Shown here: piece by piece, positions 42,586 through 50,898 of the stretch
Numbering within the stretch: the first letter of the stretch is position 1
Layout: the number at the start of each line of letters is the position of its first letter
Source: an uncultured Oscillospiraceae bacterium
GTDB lineage: Bacteria > Bacillota > Clostridia > Oscillospirales > Oscillospiraceae
Length of the DNA stretch: 64,000 bases
Assembly: GCA_947169975.1 (NCBI GenBank)
Contig: CAMVRT010000013.1
Location: forward strand, 1 to 64,000
Direction of reading: 5' to 3'
Position numbers and translations under genes: made by a program
Notes under the pieces: generated by a model
Seen by the model: the letters and a program-made list of their open reading frames with translations, nothing else
Told to the model about the DNA's origin: nothing
Database searches by the model: none

Positions 42586-43977
42586 ATGCCCAACATGAGT
42601 CTGAAGAAGAACGAGATGCCCTCCCAGGACCCCAACGTTCGCAACAAGAACTTCCTGGAGGTGGCTCTGGGCTATACTGAGGAGCAGGCCCTGGACGAGG
42701 CTGCCCGCTGCCTCAACTGCAAGAACCATCCCTGCGTGGGCGGCTGCCCCGTCAACGTGAAGATCCCCGAGTTTATCAAGAAGATCACTGAGCATGATTA
42801 CGAGGGCGCCTATCAGGTGATCCACGAGACCAGCTCTCTGCCCGCCGTCTGCGGCCGCGTCTGCCCCCAGGAGAGCCAGTGCGAGAAGTACTGCGTCCGC
42901 GGCATCAAGGGCGAGCCCGTTGGCATCGGCCGTCTGGAGCGCTTTGTGGCCGACTGGCACAATGAGCACAGCACCGAGCAGCCTGCCCGTCCCGCCTCCA
43001 ACGGCCACAAGGTTGCCATCATCGGCTCCGGCCCTGCCGGCCTGACCTGCGCCGGCGACCTGGCCAAGAAGGGCTATGACGTCACCGTGTTCGAGGCTCT
43101 GCATCTGGCCGGCGGCGTGCTGGTGTACGGCATCCCCGAGTTCCGTCTGCCCAAGAGCATTGTGCAGAAGGAAGTGGACGGCCTGAAGGCTATGGGCGTC
43201 AAGGTGGAGACCAATATGGTCATCGGCCGCGTCTGCTCCATCGATGAGCTGATGGAGGAGTATGGCTTCGAGGCCGTGTTCATCGGCTCCGGCGCCGGTC
43301 TGCCCATGTTCATGCACATCCCCGGCGAGAACCTGAAGGGCGTCTATTCCGCCAACGAGTTCCTGACCCGCATCAACCTGATGAAGGCCTACCGCGCCGA
43401 CAGCGACACCCCCATCATGGATCTCCATGGCAAGAAGGTGGCCGTGGTGGGCGGCGGCAACGTGGCTATGGACGCCGCCCGCTGCTCCAAGCGCCTGGGC
43501 GCCGATGTGTACGTGGTGTATCGCCGCGGCATGGAGGAGCTGCCTGCCCGTAAGGAAGAGGTGGAGCATGCCATCGAAGAGGGCATCATCTTCAAGACCC
43601 TCAACAACCCCGTGAAGATCAACGGCGACAGCGAGGATCGCGTGTCCTCCATGACCTGCATCGAGATGGAGCTGGGTGAGCCGGACGCTTCCGGCCGCCG
43701 TCGCCCCGTGGAGAAGCCGGGCAGCGAGTTCGACCTGAGCGTGGACGCCGTCATCATGTCCCTGGGTACCAGCCCCAACCCGCTGATCAAGAGCACCACC
43801 AAGGGCCTCGAGGTCAACAAGAAGGGCGGCATCATCGTCAACGAGGACGGTCTCACCAGCCGTGAGGGCGTGTACGCCGGCGGCGACGCCGTTACCGGTG
43901 CTGCCACCGTCATCCTGGCCATGGGCGCCGGCAAGCTGGGCGCCAAGTCCATCGACGAGTATCTGATGGGCAAGTAA
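42586..43977 (+). CDS. nfnB: NADH-dependent ferredoxin:NADP+ oxidoreductase, large subunit (NfnB/GltA-like)
   Basis: A 463-residue flavoprotein related to the glutamate synthase small subunit. The N-terminal Fe-S region has two cysteine groups, CLNCKNHPCVGGCPVNV (about 45-61) and CGRVCPQESQCEKYC (about 92-106). It is followed by two dinucleotide-binding folds, IIGSGPAGLTCAGDLA and VAVVGGGNVAMDAARC. It starts 1 nt after nfnA. Glutamate synthase large subunit is absent, so the bifurcating transhydrogenase is the better reading. Confidence 0.92.
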   Translation: MPNMSLKKNEMPSQDPNVRNKNFLEVALGYTEEQALDEAARCLNCKNHPCVGGCPVNVKIPEFIKKITEHDYEGAYQVIHETSSLPAVCGRVCPQESQCEKYCVRGIKGEPVGIGRLERFVADWHNEHSTEQPARPASNGHKVAIIGSGPAGLTCAGDLAKKGYDVTVFEALHLAGGVLVYGIPEFRLPKSIVQKEVDGLKAMGVKVETNMVIGRVCSIDELMEEYGFEAVFIGSGAGLPMFMHIPGENLKGVYSANEFLTRINLMKAYRADSDTPIMDLHGKKVAVVGGGNVAMDAARCSKRLGADVYVVYRRGMEELPARKEEVEHAIEEGIIFKTLNNPVKINGDSEDRVSSMTCIEMELGEPDASGRRRPVEKPGSEFDLSVDAVIMSLGTSPNPLIKSTTKGLEVNKKGGIIVNEDGLTSREGVYAGGDAVTGAATVILAMGAGKLGAKSIDEYLMGK

Positions 43978-43992
43978 ATCCCTACATCTCCG

Positions 43993-44063
43993 AAAACGGG
44001 GACGGATGCCGATCCGTCCCCGTTTTTTCACGCGCTGCTGTCCCCGTTTTTTCACGCGCTGCT
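43993..44063 (+). terminator. Terminator with tandem 24-bp duplication
   Basis: A 15-bp stem (43993-44007 with 44012-44026) ends in TTTTTT. The right arm plus tail (44016-44039) is repeated exactly at 44040-44063, giving two direct 24-bp copies. The second copy lacks its own left arm but could pair with the first left arm as an alternative. Confidence 0.85.
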
Positions 44064-44066
44064 ATC

Positions 44067-44095
44067 TTGTGCAGAACCGGATATTATGATATAAT
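44067..44095 (+). promoter_or_regulatory. Promoter of the ABC exporter-YlmH-DUF896-XpaC group
   Basis: TTGTGC (44067-44072) and TATAAT (44090-44095) with a 17-bp spacer, beginning 3 nt after the duplicated terminator. Confidence 0.75.
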
Positions 44096-44140
44096 ACATC
44101 ATTACTGATTGTGAAATCGTGCGAAGTGAGGATATTCTGC

Positions 44141-45895
44141 ATGAAAAACAAAACCGAATCCACCGGCGCACTGATCGGGCTGTTTCTGTCCTATTTCAGA
44201 AAGCACAAGGGCCTGTTTGCGCTGGATATGGGCTGCGCTCTCCTCATCGCCCTCATTGACCTGGCGTTTCCCCTGATCTCCCGCACCGCCATGTACCAGT
44301 GGCTGCCTGATAAAAAATACACCGTGTTTTTCGTGGTCATGGCCATCGTGGTGGTGGCCTTCCTGCTGCGTGCGGTTCTGTACTTCGTGGTGGGCTACTG
44401 GGGCCATACCTTCGGCATCCGGGTGGAAGCTGATATCCGCCGGGATCTGTTCGAGCATATGCAGGAGCTGGGCTTTGATTTCTACGACCGCAACCGCACC
44501 GGCCAGCTGATGAGCCGTCTGACCACCGACCTCTTTGAGCTGACGGAACTGGCCCACCATGGCCCGGAGGATCTGTTCATCTCCTCCGTGACCATTATCG
44601 GCGCGCTGGTGGTCATGTTCACCATCCGCTGGGAGCTGGCGCTGGTGGTCATGTGCATCATCCCCCTGCTGCTGATCGTGGTAATGCACCGCCGCCGCCA
44701 GATGAGCGCGGCTGCCCGTGAGGCCAAGCAGAAGACCGGCGCCATCAACGCCGAGATTGAGTCCAGCCTCAGCGGCGTGCGCACCACCAAGGCCTTCGCC
44801 AACGAGGCCGAGCAGCAGACCCGCTTCGACGGCGCCAACAACGTGTTCAAAACCGCCAAGCGGGGCTTCCACCGGGAGATGGGCCTGTTCATGGCCAGCA
44901 TGGAGTTCTTTGTCAATATCCTGTCCGTGGCGGTTATCGCCGTGGGCGGCTGGCTCATCATGAGCGGGCGGATGAACTATATCGACCTCATCACCTTCAG
45001 CCTGTATATTTCCACCTTCGTCAGCCCTGTCCGCAAGCTGGCCAACTTTGCCGAGCTGTTCTCCAGCGGCTTCGCCGGCCTGAAGCGGTTTGCCGAGCTG
45101 ATGCACACCAAGCCCGCCATTCAGGACGCCCCCGACGCCGTGGAGCTGAAAAATGTGGACGGCCGCGTGACGGTGGATCACGTTTCCTTCACCTACGACG
45201 GCGTCACGGAGGTACTCCACAACGTGTCACTGGACGTGGCGGCAGGGGAGACCATTGCCGTGGTCGGCCCCAGCGGCGGCGGAAAGAGCACGCTTTGTCA
45301 GCTGATCCCCCGGTTTTACGAGGTGACGGCGGGCTCCGTGTCCATTGACGGGCAGGATGTGCGCCATCTGACCCAGAAGTCCCTGCGCCGCAGCATCGGT
45401 ATCGTGCAGCAGGATGTGTTCCTGTTCGCCGACACGGTGCGGGAGAACATCCGCTTCGGCCGTCCCGACGCCACCGACGAGGAGGTGGTGGAGGCCGCGA
45501 AGAAGGCGGAGATCTACGATGACATCATGGAGATGCCCAACGGATTCGACACCTACGTGGGCGAGCGGGGCACCCTGCTCTCCGGCGGACAGAAGCAGCG
45601 GGTGGCCATTGCCCGTATCTTTTTGAAAAATCCGCCCATCCTGATTCTGGATGAGGCCACCTCGGCGCTGGACAGCGTCACCGAGAGCCGGATTCAGCAC
45701 GCTTTTGACGAGCTGTCCACCGGCCGCACCACGCTGATCATTGCCCACCGCTTGAGCACCATCCGCAAGGCCCACCGCATTATGGTGGTGCAGGACGGCA
45801 TCATCGCCGAGCAGGGCACCCACGAGGAACTGCTGGCGAAAAACGGGGCCTATGCCAGGCTGTACCACACACAGAATCTGGGAGAGGTCTGCTGA
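44141..45895 (+). CDS. ABC exporter, fused permease/ATPase
   Basis: A 584-residue half-transporter of the MsbA/LmrA type. Six membrane helices fill about 20-310 and the nucleotide-binding domain runs from about 340 with VVGPSGGGKSTLCQLIPRFY (Walker A), LSGGQKQRVAIARI (signature), PILILDEATSALD (Walker B) and IIAHRLSTI (H loop). It probably works as a homodimer exporting lipids or drugs. The ATG at 44141 is 9 nt after GTGAGGA; an upstream GTG was rejected for lack of a site. It overlaps ylmH by 1 nt. Confidence 0.95.
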   Translation: MKNKTESTGALIGLFLSYFRKHKGLFALDMGCALLIALIDLAFPLISRTAMYQWLPDKKYTVFFVVMAIVVVAFLLRAVLYFVVGYWGHTFGIRVEADIRRDLFEHMQELGFDFYDRNRTGQLMSRLTTDLFELTELAHHGPEDLFISSVTIIGALVVMFTIRWELALVVMCIIPLLLIVVMHRRRQMSAAAREAKQKTGAINAEIESSLSGVRTTKAFANEAEQQTRFDGANNVFKTAKRGFHREMGLFMASMEFFVNILSVAVIAVGGWLIMSGRMNYIDLITFSLYISTFVSPVRKLANFAELFSSGFAGLKRFAELMHTKPAIQDAPDAVELKNVDGRVTVDHVSFTYDGVTEVLHNVSLDVAAGETIAVVGPSGGGKSTLCQLIPRFYEVTAGSVSIDGQDVRHLTQKSLRRSIGIVQQDVFLFADTVRENIRFGRPDATDEEVVEAAKKAEIYDDIMEMPNGFDTYVGERGTLLSGGQKQRVAIARIFLKNPPILILDEATSALDSVTESRIQHAFDELSTGRTTLIIAHRLSTIRKAHRIMVVQDGIIAEQGTHEELLAKNGAYARLYHTQNLGEVC

Positions 45896-46680
45896 TGGAG
45901 AAGCGGGAATTGCTGGATCGCGTGTCCATGAACGAGCAGGAGCGATTGCTGCTGGGCCGCGTCTGGGACAAATATGACCAGTGCCGCCGGCGGAACATCC
46001 CGGTGTGCACGGAGTTTCTCTCCCCCCAGGAGCAGGCGGCGGCGGAGCGGCTGCTGCATATGCTGGGGGCGGAGGACGGATTCGTCCTGTGGGGCGGCTA
46101 CGAGGGCGCGGAGCGATGCCAGATCCACTTTCTGCCGGACTGGGAAACAGAGCCGGACCGTGAGGCCATCTGTTGCCTGCGCTGCACGTTTTACGAGCCG
46201 GGGAAGCTGACTCACCGGGACTTTCTGGGCAGCCTCATGGGCCTGGGATTGACCCGGGAGAAGATCGGCGATATACTGGTTTCCGACCGGTCTGCCGACG
46301 TGATTGTGTCATCGACCGTGGCGGAGCATCTGCTGCGGGAATGGACAGCCGCCGGACGCACGGCGCTGCACGTGGCGCAGATCGATCCCGCGGAGCTGAA
46401 CGTGCCGGAGCAGAAGACAAAGATCCTGCGTGACACGGTGTCCTCGCTGCGGCTGGACAGCGTGCTGTCCGTGGGCTTTTCCACCAGCCGCGGAAAAGCG
46501 TCCGAGGCGGTGGAATCCGGGCGTGTCCAGGTGAACTGGACCGACTGCCAGAAGAGCGACCGTCTGCTGCGCCAGGGCGACGTCATCACCGTCCGCGGCG
46601 CGGGCAAGTGCAAGCTGACCGAGGTGGGCGGCGCCACAAAAAAAGGCCGCGTTTTTATCACTGTGGAACGCTATCTGTGA
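45895..46680 (+). CDS. ylmH: YlmH family RNA-binding protein (S4 domain)
   Basis: A 261-residue protein of the YlmH/RqcP2 family with a C-terminal S4 RNA-binding domain (about 182-245, RLDSVLSVGFSTSRGKASEA then VQVNWTDCQKSDRLLRQGD). Family members bind stalled large subunits and act with RqcH in ribosome quality control. YlmH is usually near cell-division genes; here it follows an ABC exporter with a 1-nt overlap, an atypical setting. Confidence 0.92.
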   Translation: MEKRELLDRVSMNEQERLLLGRVWDKYDQCRRRNIPVCTEFLSPQEQAAAERLLHMLGAEDGFVLWGGYEGAERCQIHFLPDWETEPDREAICCLRCTFYEPGKLTHRDFLGSLMGLGLTREKIGDILVSDRSADVIVSSTVAEHLLREWTAAGRTALHVAQIDPAELNVPEQKTKILRDTVSSLRLDSVLSVGFSTSRGKASEAVESGRVQVNWTDCQKSDRLLRQGDVITVRGAGKCKLTEVGGATKKGRVFITVERYL

Positions 46681-46697
46681 CGGATAGAGGAGATACT

Positions 46698-46916
46698 ATG
46701 GATCAGAAGAAGATCGACCGCATCAACGAGCTGGCCCGCAAGGCTAAGTCGGCAGAGGGGCTGACTCCGGAGGAACTCCGGGAGCGGGATATCCTGCGCC
46801 GGGAGTATATCGACGCGGTGGTAGGCAACCTGCGCCACGAGCTGGAACACACTTACGTGGTGGACGAGCACGGCAATAAGCGCAAGCTGCGGGGAAAGGG
46901 AGGCCTGAAGTCCTGA
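46698..46916 (+). CDS. DUF896 (YnzC-like) small protein
   Basis: A 72-residue protein with the family opening MDQKKIDRINELARKAKSAE and LTPEELRERDILRREYIDAV, forming a helical hairpin, and a basic tail. Function unknown; a relative (YnzC) is LexA-regulated in Bacillus. ATG after GAGGAGA. It overlaps the next gene by 1 nt. Confidence 0.93.
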   Translation: MDQKKIDRINELARKAKSAEGLTPEELRERDILRREYIDAVVGNLRHELEHTYVVDEHGNKRKLRGKGGLKS

Positions 46917-48250
46917 TGGCATATTATTACGGCGATGGCAACTACCAGAAGCCTAACAACAATCGGAGCAGCGGCTCGGGAGGCAACGACTGGTTCTCCT
47001 GGGTGTTGATCGCCATTTTCTTCATGACGGGTCTGTGGCCCGTCGGACTGATTATGCTGATCTCCAAGCTGTCCGACATGGGCAGCAAGAAGAAGACGGG
47101 AGACTCTGCCGCCCAGCGCGCAGCCGCCCAGCAGCGCGCTGCAGCTGCCGAGCAGCGGATCTCCGAGGCGGAGCACCGTGTCGCCGAGGCTGTAAAGCGC
47201 GCCGCCACACAGCAGCCTGTCCCCCGGCAGGCGCAGACCGGCCAAGCTGCTGCGCCCCAGCCGAAGCAGAATGCCGCCGGCACGGCCAACGCAAAAAAGA
47301 GCTTTGTGTCCAGAATGACCAAAACGCCGCAGTACAGCGAAAAGGGCACCAAGATCATGCAGATCATCGGCTGGATCCTGGCCGGCATCGGCGGTTTTGC
47401 CGTGCTGGGCAGCCTGGGCGACGCCATCGGCGCGGGCAGTCTTGCCCAGGAGCTGGGCACGCTCTTCTTCTCCACCGGCCTGCTGACCGGCGGTCTGGGC
47501 CTGCTGCTGGGCAGCTGGAAGATGAAGCGCCGGGCACGGCGGTTCACCAAATATCTGGCGGCTGCCGGCAGCAAGGACGCCATTGACATCAACCGCATGG
47601 CGGAGGTGGCCCAGGTCAGAGAGCACAAGGCCGAGCGGGACATGGAGATCATGGTGGAGAAGGGCCTGTGGGGACCGGAGGCGTATGTTGACAACACCAA
47701 CGACATGCTCTTCCGCACCCAGGAGGCCGCCGCCAAATACTTTGACCGGAAGAATCCCATGCGGGAGCGGTTTGAGACCACGCCGGTCCAGGCAGAGGAG
47801 GGCTTCTCCGGCATCCTTCGGAACATCCGCCGCGCCAACGACCGCATCGCCGATCCCGGCCTGAGCGCCAAGATCGACCGGCTGGAGGAGATTACGGGGC
47901 GGATCTTCAAGACCATTGAGGAGCACCCCGAGCGCAGGGACAAGGCCGGCACCTTCCTGAACTACTACCTGCCCACCACCCAGAAGCTGCTGGACAGCTA
48001 CGCGGACTTTGAGGAGGCGGGCGTCAGCGGCGCCAACCTCACCCAGGCCAAGGAACGGATCGAAAAGACCATGGACAACATCGTGGCCGGCTTCGAGCAT
48101 CAGCTGGATGTGCTGTATCAGGCGGATGCCATGGATGTGGACAGCGATATCCGGGTCATGGAAAACATGCTGCGCCGGGACACCGGCACCGTGGAGGACG
48201 ACTTCGGTCTGGGCGGCGGCACCGCCGTACAGGAGTGGGAGGGCGAGTGA
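46916..48250 (+). CDS. XpaC family protein with N-terminal membrane region
   Basis: A 444-residue protein. It shows a low-complexity Asn/Gly/Ser start, a hydrophobic hairpin at about 26-50, an Ala/Gln-rich helical stretch (about 62-110), a second hydrophobic pair (about 140-190) and a C-terminal XpaC-like helical domain (about 290-410, with IDRLEEITGRIFKTIEEHPE and LNYYLPTTQKLLDSY). XpaC proteins are usually encoded with TelA-type tellurite-resistance proteins, which are absent here. The name refers to an old phosphatase phenotype and the real role is unknown. Translation is coupled to DUF896. Confidence 0.85.
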   Translation: MAYYYGDGNYQKPNNNRSSGSGGNDWFSWVLIAIFFMTGLWPVGLIMLISKLSDMGSKKKTGDSAAQRAAAQQRAAAAEQRISEAEHRVAEAVKRAATQQPVPRQAQTGQAAAPQPKQNAAGTANAKKSFVSRMTKTPQYSEKGTKIMQIIGWILAGIGGFAVLGSLGDAIGAGSLAQELGTLFFSTGLLTGGLGLLLGSWKMKRRARRFTKYLAAAGSKDAIDINRMAEVAQVREHKAERDMEIMVEKGLWGPEAYVDNTNDMLFRTQEAAAKYFDRKNPMRERFETTPVQAEEGFSGILRNIRRANDRIADPGLSAKIDRLEEITGRIFKTIEEHPERRDKAGTFLNYYLPTTQKLLDSYADFEEAGVSGANLTQAKERIEKTMDNIVAGFEHQLDVLYQADAMDVDSDIRVMENMLRRDTGTVEDDFGLGGGTAVQEWEGE

Positions 48251-48326
48251 CCATACGATCTCACCGGCAATCCGCAATCCCACAGCATGATATAAAGATA
48301 CCATCCCGAGGGGAGGAAGCGACCGC

Positions 48327-49763
48327 ATGTTTTGGGCGGCTTTGATCGTTGTCATCATCAGTACTATTTCTTCCGTTATCAGCGCGCTTTACAAGTATCG
48401 CGATGTTCTGCTCTATACCGGTATTTTCTTCACGCGGAAGTTCAAGCCCGCGCAGCATCAACACAAGTACGCGATCCTCATCGCGGCGCGCAACGAGTCC
48501 GCCGTCATCGGCAACCTCATTGCCTCCATCCGCGCGCAGGACTATCCGGCGGAGCTCATTGATATTTTCGTCGCAGCCGATAACTGCACAGACAATACCG
48601 CGCAGATCGCCCGGTCCCACGGCGCATACTGTTACGAACGGTTTGACAGTGAGCACCGCACCAAGGGCTACGCGCTGCAGTTTCTGGTAGAGAATATCAA
48701 ACGGGATTTCGGCATTTATGCCTATGAGGGCTATATCATTTTTGACGCCGACAATCTGCTCAAGCGTGATTTCATGTCCCGCATGAACGACGCCTTTGAC
48801 GCCGGGGAGAAGATCGTCACCTCTTACCGCAATACCAAGAATTTTGACACCAACTGGATCAGTGCGTCCTACGGCATCCACTGGCTGCGCACGGTTCGAA
48901 ACGAGCACCGTGCCAGGTCGTTCTTCCACCTCGCTACCCGCATTCAGGGTACAGGCTTCCTCTTTGCCGCAGAGATCATCGAAAACGGCTGGAACTACAC
49001 CTCCCTCACGGAGGACCGGGCGTTCTGCGCGGATGCGGTGGCTAACGGCTACAAGATCTCCTACAACAACGCCGCGGAGTTCTACGACGAGCAGCCGGTG
49101 GATATGAAGATCGCCATGCGCCAGCGCATCCGCTGGGCGAAAGGCCATCTGCAGGCCTTTGTGGAGACAGCACCCCAGCTGTTCGCCCACATTTTTGTCA
49201 CCCACGGCATGGCAAACCGTGACGAGCCCGCCGATGCCCCGTGGTGGAAGCGCCTGTTCAACAACGTCCGTCTGCGCTTCATGAGCTTCGACATGCTCAC
49301 CATCGTCTATCCGCGGCAGCTGGTGTCATTTTTCAAAAAGATCGTTGTGATGGCCATGCGTATCGTGATGATCTGTGTCACGGGCTATGCCTTTGTCAGC
49401 GCGGGCCTTCTGCCCGGCGCAGCCCAGTGGATCATCAGAACATTCCACCTGACCTGGGTACCCTCCGGCGAGCTGCAGGCGATCCTCATGCTTCTGGCGG
49501 CAGCGATCATGTGGAGAATCAACAGCTGGCTTACAAACATGATTTTCGCAGCTTACGTGTTCATTTCGGAGTATAAGCGTATCGTGCCCATCAAGTGGTA
49601 CCGCAAGCTCTGGTACATCTTTATGTTCCCTGTGTTTGACCTGATCGGTGAGCTGTCTATGATTATCGCCCTGTTCAGCCATGTGGAGTGGAAGCCGATC
49701 CCCCACAATGCGGACGTCCGGTTGGACGAGCTTGAGCAGAAATACGAAGGCAATGCCAAATGA
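48327..49763 (+). CDS. Membrane glycosyltransferase family 2 (BcsA-like)
   Basis: A 478-residue processive-type GT2. One N-terminal helix (about 3-22), the catalytic domain with ILIAARNESAVIGNL, DADN at 140-143, the TED motif near 229 and QRIRW near 267, then about four C-terminal helices (about 330-440). The QRIRW motif is typical of synthases that extrude polymer through their own channel, such as cellulose or hyaluronan synthases. No partner such as BcsB or a PilZ domain is present. The polymer is not known. Followed by a hairpin and repeat copy 2. Confidence 0.9.
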   Translation: MFWAALIVVIISTISSVISALYKYRDVLLYTGIFFTRKFKPAQHQHKYAILIAARNESAVIGNLIASIRAQDYPAELIDIFVAADNCTDNTAQIARSHGAYCYERFDSEHRTKGYALQFLVENIKRDFGIYAYEGYIIFDADNLLKRDFMSRMNDAFDAGEKIVTSYRNTKNFDTNWISASYGIHWLRTVRNEHRARSFFHLATRIQGTGFLFAAEIIENGWNYTSLTEDRAFCADAVANGYKISYNNAAEFYDEQPVDMKIAMRQRIRWAKGHLQAFVETAPQLFAHIFVTHGMANRDEPADAPWWKRLFNNVRLRFMSFDMLTIVYPRQLVSFFKKIVVMAMRIVMICVTGYAFVSAGLLPGAAQWIIRTFHLTWVPSGELQAILMLLAAAIMWRINSWLTNMIFAAYVFISEYKRIVPIKWYRKLWYIFMFPVFDLIGELSMIIALFSHVEWKPIPHNADVRLDELEQKYEGNAK

Positions 49764-49766
49764 TTG

Positions 49767-49798
49767 CCGTTCCGCAGCCGGTATCCGGCTGCGGAACG
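49767..49798 (+). terminator. GC-rich hairpin after the GT2 gene
   Basis: A 14-bp stem (CGTTCCGCAGCCGG / CCGGCTGCGGAACG) with a 3-nt loop starts 6 nt after the stop. An almost identical hairpin recurs in the same orientation at 49965-49997, so the pair brackets repeat copy 2. It lacks a T tract on the plus strand. Confidence 0.6.
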
Positions 49799-49800
49799 GT

Positions 49801-49970
49801 CAGTGTGTCGACGCTTTGTCGACACACTGACCGGCAAATACAGAAACAGTGAAAAATGTTCCTGTATTTGCATGGATTTCACGTGAAGGGGGACTCCCAT
49901 CCCCCTTCACAATCCCCCATGCGTGTCGTTACCTTTCTTCATATTACTTTTGTCTACAGATTGAGCGTTC
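49801..49970 (-). repeat. Structured dispersed repeat, copy 2 (three-hairpin element)
   Basis: The minus strand repeats the element seen at 56-220 on the plus strand. Hairpins lie at 49883-49910, 49834-49871 and 49801-49829, with the same lengths or spacing as in copy 1. The stem at 49834-49871 carries A-T pairs (49868/49837 and 49865/49840) where copy 1 has G-C. The third stem keeps GTCGAC but changes at least three flanking pairs on both sides. The whole gap 49764-50117 otherwise holds only hairpins and the promoter of the next gene. Confidence 0.85.
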
Positions 49971-49997
49971 CGCAGCCGTCATCCGGCTGCGGAACGC
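49965..49997. repeat. Second copy of the GC hairpin flanking the repeat
   Basis: GCGTTCCGCAGCCG and CGGCTGCGGAACGC form a 14-bp stem around a 5-nt loop. Copy 1 of the large element has a shorter hairpin at the matching place, GCGTT/AACGC at 35-51, which suggests a fourth structural part of the element. Confidence 0.6.
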
Positions 49998-50005
49998 TTC
50001 ATAAA

Positions 50006-50030
50006 GGCCGTGTGGGGTTCCCACGCGGCC
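50006..50030. repeat. Short hairpin upstream of TrmH
   Basis: An 11-bp stem, GGCCGTGTGGG / CCCACGCGGCC (one G-T pair), with a 3-nt loop, 26 nt before the TrmH promoter. No T tract. Confidence 0.5.
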
Positions 50031-50055
50031 ATTACACCTATTAAAAAAGAAGGGC

Positions 50056-50084
50056 TTGCAAAACAGTCAGAAATACGCTACAAT
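50056..50084 (+). promoter_or_regulatory. Promoter of the TrmH-dprA-topA-trmFO-plsX group
   Basis: TTGCAA (50056-50061) and TACAAT (50079-50084) with a 17-bp spacer, 33 nt before the ATG. Confidence 0.7.
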
Positions 50085-50117
50085 GCAGAACATACCATAA
50101 CGTGGGAGGGGAGAACC

Positions 50118-50876
50118 ATGCCGGAGAGAATTGTCAGCCGCAGCAACCCGCTTGTCAAACGCCTGCGCGCTCTGGCTGCCTCGGCTGACTTCCGCCGGGA
50201 ACAGGGACAGTTTCTCTGCGACAGCCCCAAGCTGGTGGAGGAGGCTCTGCGCGCCGGAGCCGGTGTTTCCACAGTGGTCTGCACCGATCCCGGACTGCTT
50301 CCCAATCTGCGGTCGGGCGTGGAGATCGTCACCGTCAGCGAGGACGTGATGGCCGCCGTCTCCCCGGCGAAAACACCCCAGGGGGTGCTGTGCGTCTGCG
50401 CCTTGCCCGACACGGCGCTTCCGTCCCGCCTGGAGGGAAAGCGCTACGTGGTGCTGGACGGCGTGCAGGATCCCGGCAATGTGGGCACCGTGCTGCGCAC
50501 GGCGGACGCCTTCGGCGCCGACGGTGTGATCCTGCTGCCCGGCTGCGCCGATCCCTTCAGCCCCAAGACGGTGCGTGCCTCCATGGGCGCGGTGTTCCGC
50601 TGCCCGGTGTGGCAGTGCGATGCCGGGGAACTGAAGGAGAAGCTGATCCGCAGCGGTATTCCCCTCTACGGTGCCGCCCTGCGGGAGGATACGGTGGACG
50701 CCAGAGCGGTTGACTATCGCCGCGCAGCCATCGCCATCGGATCGGAGGGGCGCGGCCTCACGGCGGAGGTGCTGGCGCTGTGCGACGCCACCGTGCGCAT
50801 CCCCATGGAGCCGCAGTGCGAATCGCTGAACGCGGCCATCGCCGCCGCGGTGCTGCTGTGGGAGGCATATCGATAA
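50118..50876 (+). CDS. TrmH/SpoU family RNA methyltransferase
   Basis: A 252-residue rRNA or tRNA 2'-O-ribose methyltransferase. An N-terminal substrate-binding part (about 1-90) begins ERIVSRSNPLVKRLRALAAS. The SpoU knot domain has VVLDGVQDPGNVGTVLRTAD (motif 1), AIAIGSEGRGLTAEV (motif 2) and IPMEPQCESLNAAIAAAVLL (motif 3), which form the trefoil-knot SAM site. The ATG at 50118 follows GGAGGGGAG. Confidence 0.94.
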   Translation: MPERIVSRSNPLVKRLRALAASADFRREQGQFLCDSPKLVEEALRAGAGVSTVVCTDPGLLPNLRSGVEIVTVSEDVMAAVSPAKTPQGVLCVCALPDTALPSRLEGKRYVVLDGVQDPGNVGTVLRTADAFGADGVILLPGCADPFSPKTVRASMGAVFRCPVWQCDAGELKEKLIRSGIPLYGAALREDTVDARAVDYRRAAIAIGSEGRGLTAEVLALCDATVRIPMEPQCESLNAAIAAAVLLWEAYR

Positions 50877-50898
50877 ATCGGGAAGGGAGGCGCCTGCC

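Noticed and set aside
44016-44063. Possible start of a CRISPR array
   Set aside because: Only two adjacent copies, no spacer between them, and the unit is part of a terminator.
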